A DNA stretch of 13,105 nt from Nitrospinaceae bacterium (GTDB lineage Bacteria; Nitrospinota; Nitrospinia; Nitrospinales; Nitrospinaceae). Below the pieces are notes generated by a model that had not been told where the DNA came from, did no database searches, and saw nothing but the letters and a program-made list of their open reading frames with translations. The stretch is taken from positions 1 through 13,105 of the forward strand of contig JAJDAX010000051.1 of the NCBI GenBank assembly GCA_029261615.1, written 5' to 3'. Both the position numbers and the translations under genes were made by a program. Of this stretch, positions 1 through 6,362 are shown piece after piece (position 1 is the first letter of the stretch; every line of letters begins with the position of its first letter).

Positions 1-28
1 AAAATAAAATAACATGACTTGATGTATT

Positions 29-57
29 TTGAAATATATTAAGTTTTAGTCTATTAT
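29..57 (+). promoter_or_regulatory. Sigma70-type promoter for the RNase E/G gene
   Basis: A -35 box TTGAAA (29-34) and a -10 box TATTAT (52-57) are separated by exactly 17 bases. Each matches the sigma70 consensus at five of six positions. Predicted initiation near 64 leaves a leader of about 40 nt before the TTG start at 105. The surroundings are AT-rich, as is usual for promoters. This is sequence inference only. Confidence 0.6.
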
Positions 58-90
58 GCTTCCAACAACTCTATTCTCTTCTTTCCTCCT

Positions 91-96
91 AAGGAG
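91..96 (+). promoter_or_regulatory. Shine-Dalgarno that fixes the TTG start of the RNase gene
   Basis: AAGGAG lies 8 bases before the TTG at 105, ideal spacing, and this decides the non-ATG start. CTCC just upstream (87-90 region) can pair with GGAG across a three-base TAA loop, so the site may be partly hidden in the free mRNA. Confidence 0.7.
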
Positions 97-104
97 AAGC
101 AAAC

Positions 105-2381
105 TTGCCCCCTCGAAAACCCACTCCTAAAATATCCTCAAAGAAAAAACTTCTCATAAATGCCGATCACCCTGAAGAATGCCGAGCCGTTGTTTTAGAC
201 GACGGAAAACTTGACGAAATTATTATTGAGCATTCATCTCGTGAGCTAATCAAAGGAAATATTTATCTCGGAGTGATCACCCGGGTCGAACCTGCAATTG
301 AAGCAGCTTTTGTCGACATTGGCGGGAAAAAATTTGGTTTCATGCCTTTCAAGGATGTTCTCAAGGAATCCTATTTACAGACTCGCGAAAAGAAAGCCAA
401 AGTCCGGATTCAGGATGTATTGATCCGCGGTCAGAAAATTCTGGTTCAGGTTGTTAAGGAGAGCCGGGATGCAAAGGGCCCTTCCATCAATAACGGAATT
501 ACCATACCTGGGCGTTTTCTCGTCCTGATGTATGGCAGTTTGTCCACGGGAGTTTCCCGCAAAATTGAGGATGAGGCTGAGCGCCGCAAACTAAAGGAAA
601 TCCTGGCAGACTTGGAGCTCCCTGAAAATATGGGGGTTATTATCAGGACTGCGGGTGTTGGCAGGACCAAGACCGAATTGCAGAAGGACCTGCAAATGCT
701 CCTTAAAATATGGGAAAGCATTCAGGAAAAACTCAAGGACGCGGACTCCAAGGCCCCTCTGCTTTTGTATGAAGGACCTAATATGGTGGTGCGTACTGTG
801 CGAGATCATTTCACCGCCGACACCTCAGAAATTCTGGTCGACAGCAAGGAGTCCTATAAAGCTTTAAAAGATTTCATGAAAATGGTGATGCCCCGCATGG
901 GGACCCGCATCAAGTTATATCAGGAAACCCAGCCTCTTTTCTCGGCTTACGGAGTTGAGGAGCAGATAGAAAATATTTATGATCGGAAAGTGAATCTCCC
1001 CTCCGGTGGCTCCATTGTTTTCGATATGGGTGAAGCCATGGTGAGCGTGGATGTAAACTCCGGGAAAACTATGGGTGCCAGTGAATTGGAGGACACGGCT
1101 TCCAAAACCAATCTTGAAGCTGCTGATGAAATCGCACGGCAGTTACGGCTGAGGGACCTCGGTGGACTGGTCGTGATCGACTTCATCGATATGTTTCAGA
1201 AGAAAAACAAATCGCTGGTCGAAAAGCAGATGAAGCTGGCCTGTAAAAACGACAAAGCACGGATCAATATTTCCCGTATTTCCCGTTTCGGGTTGCTCGA
1301 AATGTCGAGGCAAAGAATGTCGCCACCTCTGAAAGAAGGAGTGTACGACACTTGCAAAACGTGCGCCGGGAGTGGGACCGTTAGAACGGCGAGTAATCAG
1401 GCCCTTCAGTTGATCCGCAAAATGCAGGAAGCATTATCGGCGGACAACGTGAAGGTCCTTAGCGTTACACTGTCCAACAGCGTCGCTACTTATTTATTGA
1501 ACAATAAGATGGAATATCTCGTTTCTTTTCAGGAGAGGTATGGTTTTCAACTTCAGTTCAATACCAGGGAGAATCTGGATCAAAAGGACTTTTCCTTTGA
1601 TATTCTGGAACGGAAAAAGGAAGAAGGCGTTGAGGAAAAAGCTGGAGAAACTCCGAAAGAAAAACCGCAAAGGGTTCCTCGTTTACGGCGCACTTCCAGT
1701 AGGGATGAAAAGCAAGACGAACAACGATCTCAAGAGGATAAACCTCGTAGTGGTTCAAGGCCTCGAAGGACAGCCTCGGCGGAAGCAAAAACCGATGAAA
1801 ATGGGCAAAAGGAAGAAAAACCCAGGCGTAATTCGAGGACGAGACGACCTTCAGGCAGGAGGGAAAGGCCAGAGGAGAAACAGCTCGAAGTTAGTGAAAC
1901 TAAATCAGCTGATCCCACTGAAAAAACTGCAACAGAAACCGAAGGTACTGAAGAAAAACCCCAGAGTGGGCGGCGGCGCGCAGCGGGAAGTGGTCAAAAT
2001 CGGCGTCCTCCTAGAAAAGCAACTTCTTCATCGTCCAAACGCCCGGGATCACCTCGTGGAAGACGTTGGCGTAGTCAACGTGCGGACAGGGATGGTTTAA
2101 ACCAGGCCGCCGATGCCGCCGGGGGAAAGCCCCCAGTGGGTAATGTCCCTGAACCGGTTAATAGCGTACCTCCTCCGGATATGGTAACTCCGTCATTGCC
2201 TTTAGCGGGAGAAATAGATGGTAATATGAAAAGTCCGCCAGAGGCCAGTACCAGGGCTTATGAGCCCACAAGTTCTGAACCTCCTCCCGCGAACTTGCCC
2301 CAGGAAATGGTCACTCCGCCCCCGGCGCCAAGGAAAGAAGAGCCGCCCCCAATGAATGAGGAATTTCCCCCAGTGCCTTGA
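105..2381 (+). CDS. rne: RNase E/G family endoribonuclease with long disordered C-terminal tail
   Basis: Single-strand-specific endoribonuclease for mRNA decay and rRNA/tRNA processing in the cytoplasm. An S1-like RNA-binding domain spans about residues 48-125. The DNase I-like catalytic core contains SVDVNSGK with D316 and GLVVIDFIDM with D359, equivalent to the two Mg-binding aspartates of E. coli RNase E by spacing of 43 residues. CKTC at 417-420 is the zinc-link that joins protomers. Family similarity ends near residue 500. About 258 further residues are low complexity: Arg/Lys/Glu-rich with a 26-residue tandem repeat, then a Pro-rich end. The core could be called RNase G, but the long Arg-rich tail is the RNase E design, where such tails bind RNA and degradosome partners; that role is inferred here. 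The start is TTG with a good ribosome site. The gene is monocistronic and convergent with the next gene. Confidence 0.93.
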   Translation: MPPRKPTPKISSKKKLLINADHPEECRAVVLDDGKLDEIIIEHSSRELIKGNIYLGVITRVEPAIEAAFVDIGGKKFGFMPFKDVLKESYLQTREKKAKVRIQDVLIRGQKILVQVVKESRDAKGPSINNGITIPGRFLVLMYGSLSTGVSRKIEDEAERRKLKEILADLELPENMGVIIRTAGVGRTKTELQKDLQMLLKIWESIQEKLKDADSKAPLLLYEGPNMVVRTVRDHFTADTSEILVDSKESYKALKDFMKMVMPRMGTRIKLYQETQPLFSAYGVEEQIENIYDRKVNLPSGGSIVFDMGEAMVSVDVNSGKTMGASELEDTASKTNLEAADEIARQLRLRDLGGLVVIDFIDMFQKKNKSLVEKQMKLACKNDKARINISRISRFGLLEMSRQRMSPPLKEGVYDTCKTCAGSGTVRTASNQALQLIRKMQEALSADNVKVLSVTLSNSVATYLLNNKMEYLVSFQERYGFQLQFNTRENLDQKDFSFDILERKKEEGVEEKAGETPKEKPQRVPRLRRTSSRDEKQDEQRSQEDKPRSGSRPRRTASAEAKTDENGQKEEKPRRNSRTRRPSGRRERPEEKQLEVSETKSADPTEKTATETEGTEEKPQSGRRRAAGSGQNRRPPRKATSSSSKRPGSPRGRRWRSQRADRDGLNQAADAAGGKPPVGNVPEPVNSVPPPDMVTPSLPLAGEIDGNMKSPPEASTRAYEPTSSEPPPANLPQEMVTPPPAPRKEEPPPMNEEFPPVP
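1680..1880 (+). repeat. Imperfect 26-residue (78-bp) tandem repeat in the RNase E tail
   Basis: Residues 526-551 and 552-577 align without gaps. Both follow the plan R-x-R-R-T-x-S, then K-x-D-E, then a Q/E/K-rich stretch ending KPR-x-x-S. A third partial copy begins RTRR at 578 and runs to about 592. At DNA level the copies have diverged greatly, so they are old or kept by selection at the protein level. The composition is positively charged and predicted disordered, consistent with RNA binding. Confidence 0.6.
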
Positions 2382-2473
2382 TTTTGATCAGGGGGTTTAT
2401 ATAAAAGCATATTTTTATACAGGGGGCCTGCCCGATTGGGTTTGAAAGTCGTTGTCTGGAGGGAAATTCGACT

Positions 2474-3232
2474 TCAATCTTTAGTTGTTAAAGCACAACG
2501 AAAACCCGTGTCCCAGGAGCGCATGGTAGGGGGCACGGGGTTTCTAAAGGATAAGGTCGCAAAAACCTTGAGAAAACCGTGTTCCCGTTTATTGTAGGCC
2601 CCGCCTCGGATAACCCGTAATTTTTTGTCAAAATTTGGATCTTTGAAAGTTGACCCGGGGTAAGGGGCGTAAACGCTGGCTGTCCACTCCGAGACGTTTC
2701 CATTCATATCGAATAGTCCAAATTCACTTTTGTCTTCTGGAAAACTTCCAACCCGTTTTACCGATTTTCCAAAGTTTCCTTTTTCCCGGTCGAATTGATT
2801 CCCCCAGACAAATGTCCGGCCTTTTGCACCACGGGCGGCTTTTTCCCATTCCAGTTCCGTAGGTAGCCTTTTATTTAACCAGAAACAATAAGCTTCAGCC
2901 TCATACCATGAAACTCCGCGTATCGGGTGATCGACCCGGCCCTCAGAATATTTGGCCTTGGGTTTGAACCTGATGAAATCGCCATATGTTACTTCGTGCT
3001 CATCGATATAAAAGGATGGCAAATCACCGGCTTGGCTTGGATAGGCGTTTTGGCTGGAGGTGGAGTCGGACATGAAGGATGAAAGATTAGATGAAGGATT
3101 TGATCCAAAAATAAATTTGCCGGCTGGGACCAGAACCATGCCTTCAGGCGATTTAGTTTTTTTGTCAGCTAATGCCGGGTTTGGAAAGAAATGAAACAGA
3201 ACCAGACTTATCATCAAAAAGGTGAGTTTCAA
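2474..3232 (-). CDS. Exported SUMF1/FGE-sulfatase-fold protein lacking the FGE catalytic cysteines
   Basis: From the TTG start the protein has 252 residues. It begins with a signal peptide (MKLTFLMISL..., likely cut after ALA at 20-22) and so is probably periplasmic. The rest is one SUMF1 (FGE-sulfatase, DUF323) domain: GMVLVPAGKF at 31-40, VSWYEAEAYC at 107-116, LPTELEWEKAARG at 123-135, FVWGN at 141, GLFDMNGNVSEW at 172-183, RVIRGGAY at 206-213 and GFRC at 243-246. The cysteine pair that lets true formylglycine-generating enzymes oxidise sulfatases should follow RGG(S/A)W; here the stretch reads NKREHGF, so FGE activity is unlikely. The family is used for several non-heme or binding roles; the function is unknown. 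The start TTG overlaps the stop of the HmuY-like gene as TTGA, indicating coupled translation. An internal ATG at 3214 is an alternative start; the frame is open to 3376 but that would swallow the upstream gene. Confidence 0.82.
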   Translation of the reverse strand: MKLTFLMISLVLFHFFPNPALADKKTKSPEGMVLVPAGKFIFGSNPSSNLSSFMSDSTSSQNAYPSQAGDLPSFYIDEHEVTYGDFIRFKPKAKYSEGRVDHPIRGVSWYEAEAYCFWLNKRLPTELEWEKAARGAKGRTFVWGNQFDREKGNFGKSVKRVGSFPEDKSEFGLFDMNGNVSEWTASVYAPYPGSTFKDPNFDKKLRVIRGGAYNKREHGFLKVFATLSFRNPVPPTMRSWDTGFRCALTTKD

Positions 3233-3981
3233 TTGACAGCTACCTGGACATCGGGTTTTTGGGGATCGGTGGATTTTGAAGCTGGAAGAGGGAATTGGGT
3301 CTCGCCCGGGGGAATATAAACATACTCCAAGGTCAGGCATGCGGCTTCGTCGCGCGTGCACATACCGGTAGCGCACTCGGATTCATTGCGATTGCAGTAA
3401 TAATTCAGAATCCGCATTTTCATATGGCCCTGCTCGGCGGTTCGGACCATGTAAACTGATTTTTTAGACTCGATGTTGTGGGTTCGGGTCCGGTAGTTAT
3501 ACCAGCTTGAAATAGCTTCATTTCGCAGGCTACCCCACTTTCGGGTATCCTCAACAAAGGGCCCAGGGGTCACCTTTTTTATCCCGTCGATTTTAATGGG
3601 CCCAAGGTCCATCACTCCGACTCCACCTGTTTTGTGGGTTTCGCCCCCGTTGGTGATCACCTTGGTCCGTTGGAAACCCAAATCCCAATCGAGGTTGACC
3701 AGTTTTTCCATATTATTCTCAAGATCTTCCACTTGATGGGTTTTCTGGGTGGAAAAGTCGACCAGAGTCCAGGCGTCACGGGAGGTGGCATCGACTTTAA
3801 TAAGGGGATTATTAGTCGTTATTTTTTTTTGCTTCTTCGGTGGGAGGGAGCGGTTTTCAAACTCCGTGATGTTGTCCCCCATGTAATTCATGGCCACATT
3901 GAAAAACAGGGAGGCTCCCAGAAGAATCGCTATTACGGTCATATTGCTATTCATGAACCCATTGTACCAAATGGTCGCCAT
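3229..3981 (-). CDS. HmuY-like envelope protein with N-terminal membrane anchor
   Basis: A 250-residue protein with one hydrophobic segment (about residues 14-34), then an exported domain. The domain resembles the HmuY family (heme-binding beta proteins first known in Porphyromonas): WTLVDFST at 71-78, LDWDLGFQRTKVITNGG at 97-113, a W-Y pair at 160-161, and YMVRTAEQGHMKMRILNYY at 177-195. These match the family pattern of WD-x-x-F-x-R-x-x-I-x-TNGG followed by a Y-x-V-R-x-x-x-G strand. Family assignment is from motif memory. HmuY proteins are usually lipoproteins, but no lipobox cysteine is visible here. Four cysteines at 196, 203, 208 and 215 sit in a loop and could form disulfides. Heme ligands cannot be assigned; His82, His116, His168 and His186 are candidates. 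No clear ribosome site supports the ATG at 3981; ATGs at 3954 and 3942 are alternatives. It is the first gene of a two-gene unit. Confidence 0.65.
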   Translation of the reverse strand: MATIWYNGFMNSNMTVIAILLGASLFFNVAMNYMGDNITEFENRSLPPKKQKKITTNNPLIKVDATSRDAWTLVDFSTQKTHQVEDLENNMEKLVNLDWDLGFQRTKVITNGGETHKTGGVGVMDLGPIKIDGIKKVTPGPFVEDTRKWGSLRNEAISSWYNYRTRTHNIESKKSVYMVRTAEQGHMKMRILNYYCNRNESECATGMCTRDEAACLTLEYVYIPPGETQFPLPASKSTDPQKPDVQVAVN

Positions 3982-4022
3982 CCTTAATCGAAAAAAAACA
4001 AGGAGAGGGAGGTTAAGGGCAA

Positions 4023-4082
4023 ATGAAAAAAGAGGTTATAGATATTGGGGCTTGGGCCTGCGGTCATGTTGAAGTATACTGA
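4023..4082 (+). CDS. Possible 19-codon leader ORF before the hypothetical gene
   Basis: GGAGGT at 4008-4013 is a near-perfect Shine-Dalgarno. It sits 9 bases before an ATG at 4023 that opens a 19-residue frame (MKKEVIDIG...GHVEVY), stopping with TGA at 4080-4082. It overlaps both candidate starts (4045, 4066) of the next gene in a different frame. It may be a translated leader peptide that couples or tunes downstream translation. No family is recognisable, and the SD could be chance in a purine-rich stretch. Confidence 0.3.
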   Translation: MKKEVIDIGAWACGHVEVY

Positions 4083-4746
4083 GAAAGTTAATTTTAAGAG
4101 TGCCCGCCCCATTATCATGCCTGAAAAACGTCATTTCAAATTCGAAAAAGTTCAGATTGAGAATTTCCTGAAGAAGGAGTTTGAAAAATCTTTCAAAGGA
4201 GCTGGGCGGATTTCCATTCGCAAACGGCAAAAATTCATGAACCGGATAAATAAAAAGGTCGGTAAGCAATTCGGCAAGGATGTTTTGTGTCTTGTCGATT
4301 TCACGCGTCAGGGATTTGTGACTCTGGTGTCACCTTCCCATCAGGAGTCGACTGATAAAGGGAAACTGTATCACTCGTTTATTCATCCACAGGTGGCTTA
4401 TACCAGCCATTGCATTGACCGTTTCAGTGAGCGGACCGGGGCAGGGGACAATTGTATTATCCTTCTCGACGAATTTTTTGAAGAGGCGATGCTGACCTTT
4501 GGATTGCATGACGGCTATCTGGTTTGCCGCTCGGGAGTCTTCGCCTATGTTGTTGAGCAGGACCGCCTGGTCATCAAGACATTCATTAACTCCGAAATGT
4601 TGTCCGACGATCAAATTCGAGAATTTTACGGTTGGGATGTTGTTGCCAATTTCAGTCCCGATTGTATTACTCAGGAAATGGACGATGCCGACTTCAGGGT
4701 TCAGGAAGAACCCCCGCCTCAATCTTTGCCATCCGGGGACCGCTAA
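4045..4746 (+). CDS. Conserved-looking hypothetical protein, family not recognised
   Basis: A 233-residue soluble protein with no signal peptide or membrane segment. The first ~75 residues are Lys/Arg/Phe-rich (e.g. KFEKVQIENFLKKEFEKSFK), probably helical and basic. The central part has YTSHCIDRFSERTG at about residues 116-129, an H-x-x-x-R-F-x-x-R helix of a type seen in several small nuclease- or toxin-like folds. The match is too short to assign function. The C-terminus is acidic then Pro-rich (EEPPPQSLPSGDR). The start is uncertain: TTG at 4045 has AGAGGT 9 bases upstream; ATG at 4066 and ATG at 4117 are possible. It lies 48 bases before the ftsE ATG on the same strand, so it may be co-transcribed with the division genes. 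It is divergent from the HmuY-like gene. Confidence 0.7.
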   Translation: MGLGPAVMLKYTEKVNFKSARPIIMPEKRHFKFEKVQIENFLKKEFEKSFKGAGRISIRKRQKFMNRINKKVGKQFGKDVLCLVDFTRQGFVTLVSPSHQESTDKGKLYHSFIHPQVAYTSHCIDRFSERTGAGDNCIILLDEFFEEAMLTFGLHDGYLVCRSGVFAYVVEQDRLVIKTFINSEMLSDDQIREFYGWDVVANFSPDCITQEMDDADFRVQEEPPPQSLPSGDR

Positions 4747-4794
4747 ACGCGTTTCCTGAAAAATTAATTCAGCCCCTCCATTGTGCCGGATAAT

Positions 4795-5463
4795 ATGATC
4801 CAGCTATACAACGTTTACAAAGCGTACCAGAGCAGTCACCCGGTTTTGGTTGACATTTCGATGGTCATTCGCGAGGGAGCTTTTGTTTTTATTACCGGCC
4901 CCAGTGGGGCGGGCAAAAGCACGCTGCTGAAAATTTTGTTTCGATGGGAGAAGTTCGATCGCGGGCAGGTTCTTGTTAATCGAATGAATATCGGAAAAAT
5001 TCCGGAAGACCGGCTCTATCTGCTAAGGCGAAAAATAGGGGTCGTTTTCCAGGATTATAAACTGCTCCCAAACAAAACTATATTTGAAAATGTCGCGTTT
5101 GCTCTTGAGATCATGGGCGCCGACAGAAAAACCATCCGCTACCAGACCTGGGAAGCGTTGAAGAATGTCGGGCTCACCCATAAGAAAGATGCTTATCCCC
5201 TGCAGCTCTCAGGGGGGGAACAGCAACGAACGGCGATAGCCAGGGCGTTGGTCAACAGACCCAAAATCCTGCTGGCAGATGAACCGACCGGCAATCTAGA
5301 TCCCGACATCGCTACCGAAATCCTGAACTTGTTTGAAGCCGCCAACAAGGCAGGAACGACCATCGTGTTGGCGACCCACAGTCAAGACCTGTTAAGGCAG
5401 AGTGATCACCCTATTGTTACATTGAATCAGGGGAGAATCCTCGAAACCCAATTTACCGGCTGA
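4795..5463 (+). CDS. ftsE: Cell division ATP-binding protein FtsE
   Basis: Cytoplasmic ATPase of the FtsEX complex, which couples ATP hydrolysis to septal peptidoglycan hydrolase activation. From the ATG at 4795 it has 222 residues, the same length as E. coli FtsE. Key residues fall at the same numbers: Walker A GPSGAGKST with K41, Q-loop Q86 in VFQDYKLL, signature LSGGEQQR at 138-145, Walker B ILLADEPTG with D162 and E163, and H-loop H195. All are intact, so it should be an active ATPase. A GTG at 4783 would add four residues, but family alignment favours MIQLYNVYKAY as the N-terminus. No good Shine-Dalgarno precedes either start. It is followed two bases later by ftsX. Confidence 0.95.
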   Translation: MIQLYNVYKAYQSSHPVLVDISMVIREGAFVFITGPSGAGKSTLLKILFRWEKFDRGQVLVNRMNIGKIPEDRLYLLRRKIGVVFQDYKLLPNKTIFENVAFALEIMGADRKTIRYQTWEALKNVGLTHKKDAYPLQLSGGEQQRTAIARALVNRPKILLADEPTGNLDPDIATEILNLFEAANKAGTTIVLATHSQDLLRQSDHPIVTLNQGRILETQFTG

Positions 5464-5465
5464 CC

Positions 5466-6362
5466 ATGTTCCGAAATGCCCTCCACTACGCCATCGCTAA
5501 TATTCGCTCCAACAGGCAGGTATGCCTGGCTTCGATTGGTTCAATTGCCGTAGCTCTTTCTTTTCCCGGGTTGTTTCTGTTTATTTTTGTCAATCTGAAT
5601 TCTTTTCTTTCTAATTGGAACCGGGAAGTTCAGTTGATGGTTTACCTGAAGGACGACATCTCCCAGCAGCAACAGGTAGATGTTGAAACCCTGTTGAAGC
5701 AAAGTTCAAACGTCGAAACAGTCACCTTTATTTCCCGGGAAGACGCCTGGTCCGACTTTCAAAACCTGTTTGCTGACAAGTCCGGGCTTTTGGAAGAGCT
5801 TGAATTTAATCCATTGCCGGCATCCTACAGGGTCCATTTTGAAGAAGGGCCTGGGCGTGTAGATTTTATTCGGGAAGCAGCTGAAGGCGCTCTAGGGGTG
5901 GCTGGGGTTGAATCGGTAGATTATGGGGAACAATGGATAACAGGGTTTGAAACGTTTCTGATTTTTTTGAAAATATTTTTAGTTGCGCTAGGGGGGATTC
6001 TCGCTATGGGAGTTCTCCTGATAGTTTCGAACACGATCAAGTTGTCAGTTTATTCCCGCCGCGAGGAAATCGAACTCATGCTCCTGATCGGTGCCAATCC
6101 CCGTTTTATCAAAACTCCTTTTTTTCTTGAGGGAATATTTCATGGAACACTCGGTGCCATTATTTCGATTGGTCTGCTGAAACTACTTCATCTTTATTTT
6201 AAATATAATTTTCAGGGAACCCTGGGTTCTGCAAACCTGGGGATTGAATTCCAGTTCATTGGTTTTTTCTATACAGCTTTGATCATCAGTGCCAGCATGC
6301 TGGTGGGTTGGTTGGGCAGTTCACTATCTGTAAACCAGTTCCTGAAATCCTACCGGAAATGA
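5466..6362 (+). CDS. ftsX: Cell division protein FtsX (permease-like transducer)
   Basis: Inner-membrane partner of FtsE that transmits ATP-driven motion to a periplasmic hydrolase activator. The 298 residues show the standard FtsX plan: short cytoplasmic N-terminus, TM1 at about 19-45, a periplasmic domain at about 46-160, then TM2 (161-188), TM3 (about 219-245) and TM4 (about 263-290). Conserved features are the ISREDAW segment and NPLPAS in the periplasmic domain, and SRREEIELMLLIGANPRFI at 197-215 in the cytoplasmic loop that contacts the ATPase. The TGA stop overlaps the ATG of envC as ATGA, so FtsX and its likely periplasmic partner are translationally coupled. Confidence 0.94.
   Translation: MFRNALHYAIANIRSNRQVCLASIGSIAVALSFPGLFLFIFVNLNSFLSNWNREVQLMVYLKDDISQQQQVDVETLLKQSSNVETVTFISREDAWSDFQNLFADKSGLLEELEFNPLPASYRVHFEEGPGRVDFIREAAEGALGVAGVESVDYGEQWITGFETFLIFLKIFLVALGGILAMGVLLIVSNTIKLSVYSRREEIELMLLIGANPRFIKTPFFLEGIFHGTLGAIISIGLLKLLHLYFKYNFQGTLGSANLGIEFQFIGFFYTALIISASMLVGWLGSSLSVNQFLKSYRK

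Noticed and set aside
1540..2100. A 186-residue open frame on the plus strand within the RNase gene
   Set aside because: It lies in another frame of the low-complexity Arg/Lys-rich tail; its Lys/Arg-rich product is what such a region gives out of frame, and there is no support for a second gene.
2389..2426. Paired CAGGGGG copies around an AT-rich inverted repeat between the convergent genes, as a bidirectional terminator
   Set aside because: The stem (TATAAAA/TTTTATA) is only AT pairs with no following T-tract, and the G-runs are direct, not inverted, repeats.
3233..3376. Upstream extension of the SUMF1-like gene to an ATG at 3376
   Set aside because: It would add 48 residues overlapping the HmuY-like gene and would bury the signal peptide that begins at the TTG at 3232.
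6308..6358. Earlier ATG for envC at 6308 inside ftsX
   Set aside because: It would place 17 polar residues before the signal peptide; the ATGA overlap at 6359 is a much better start.
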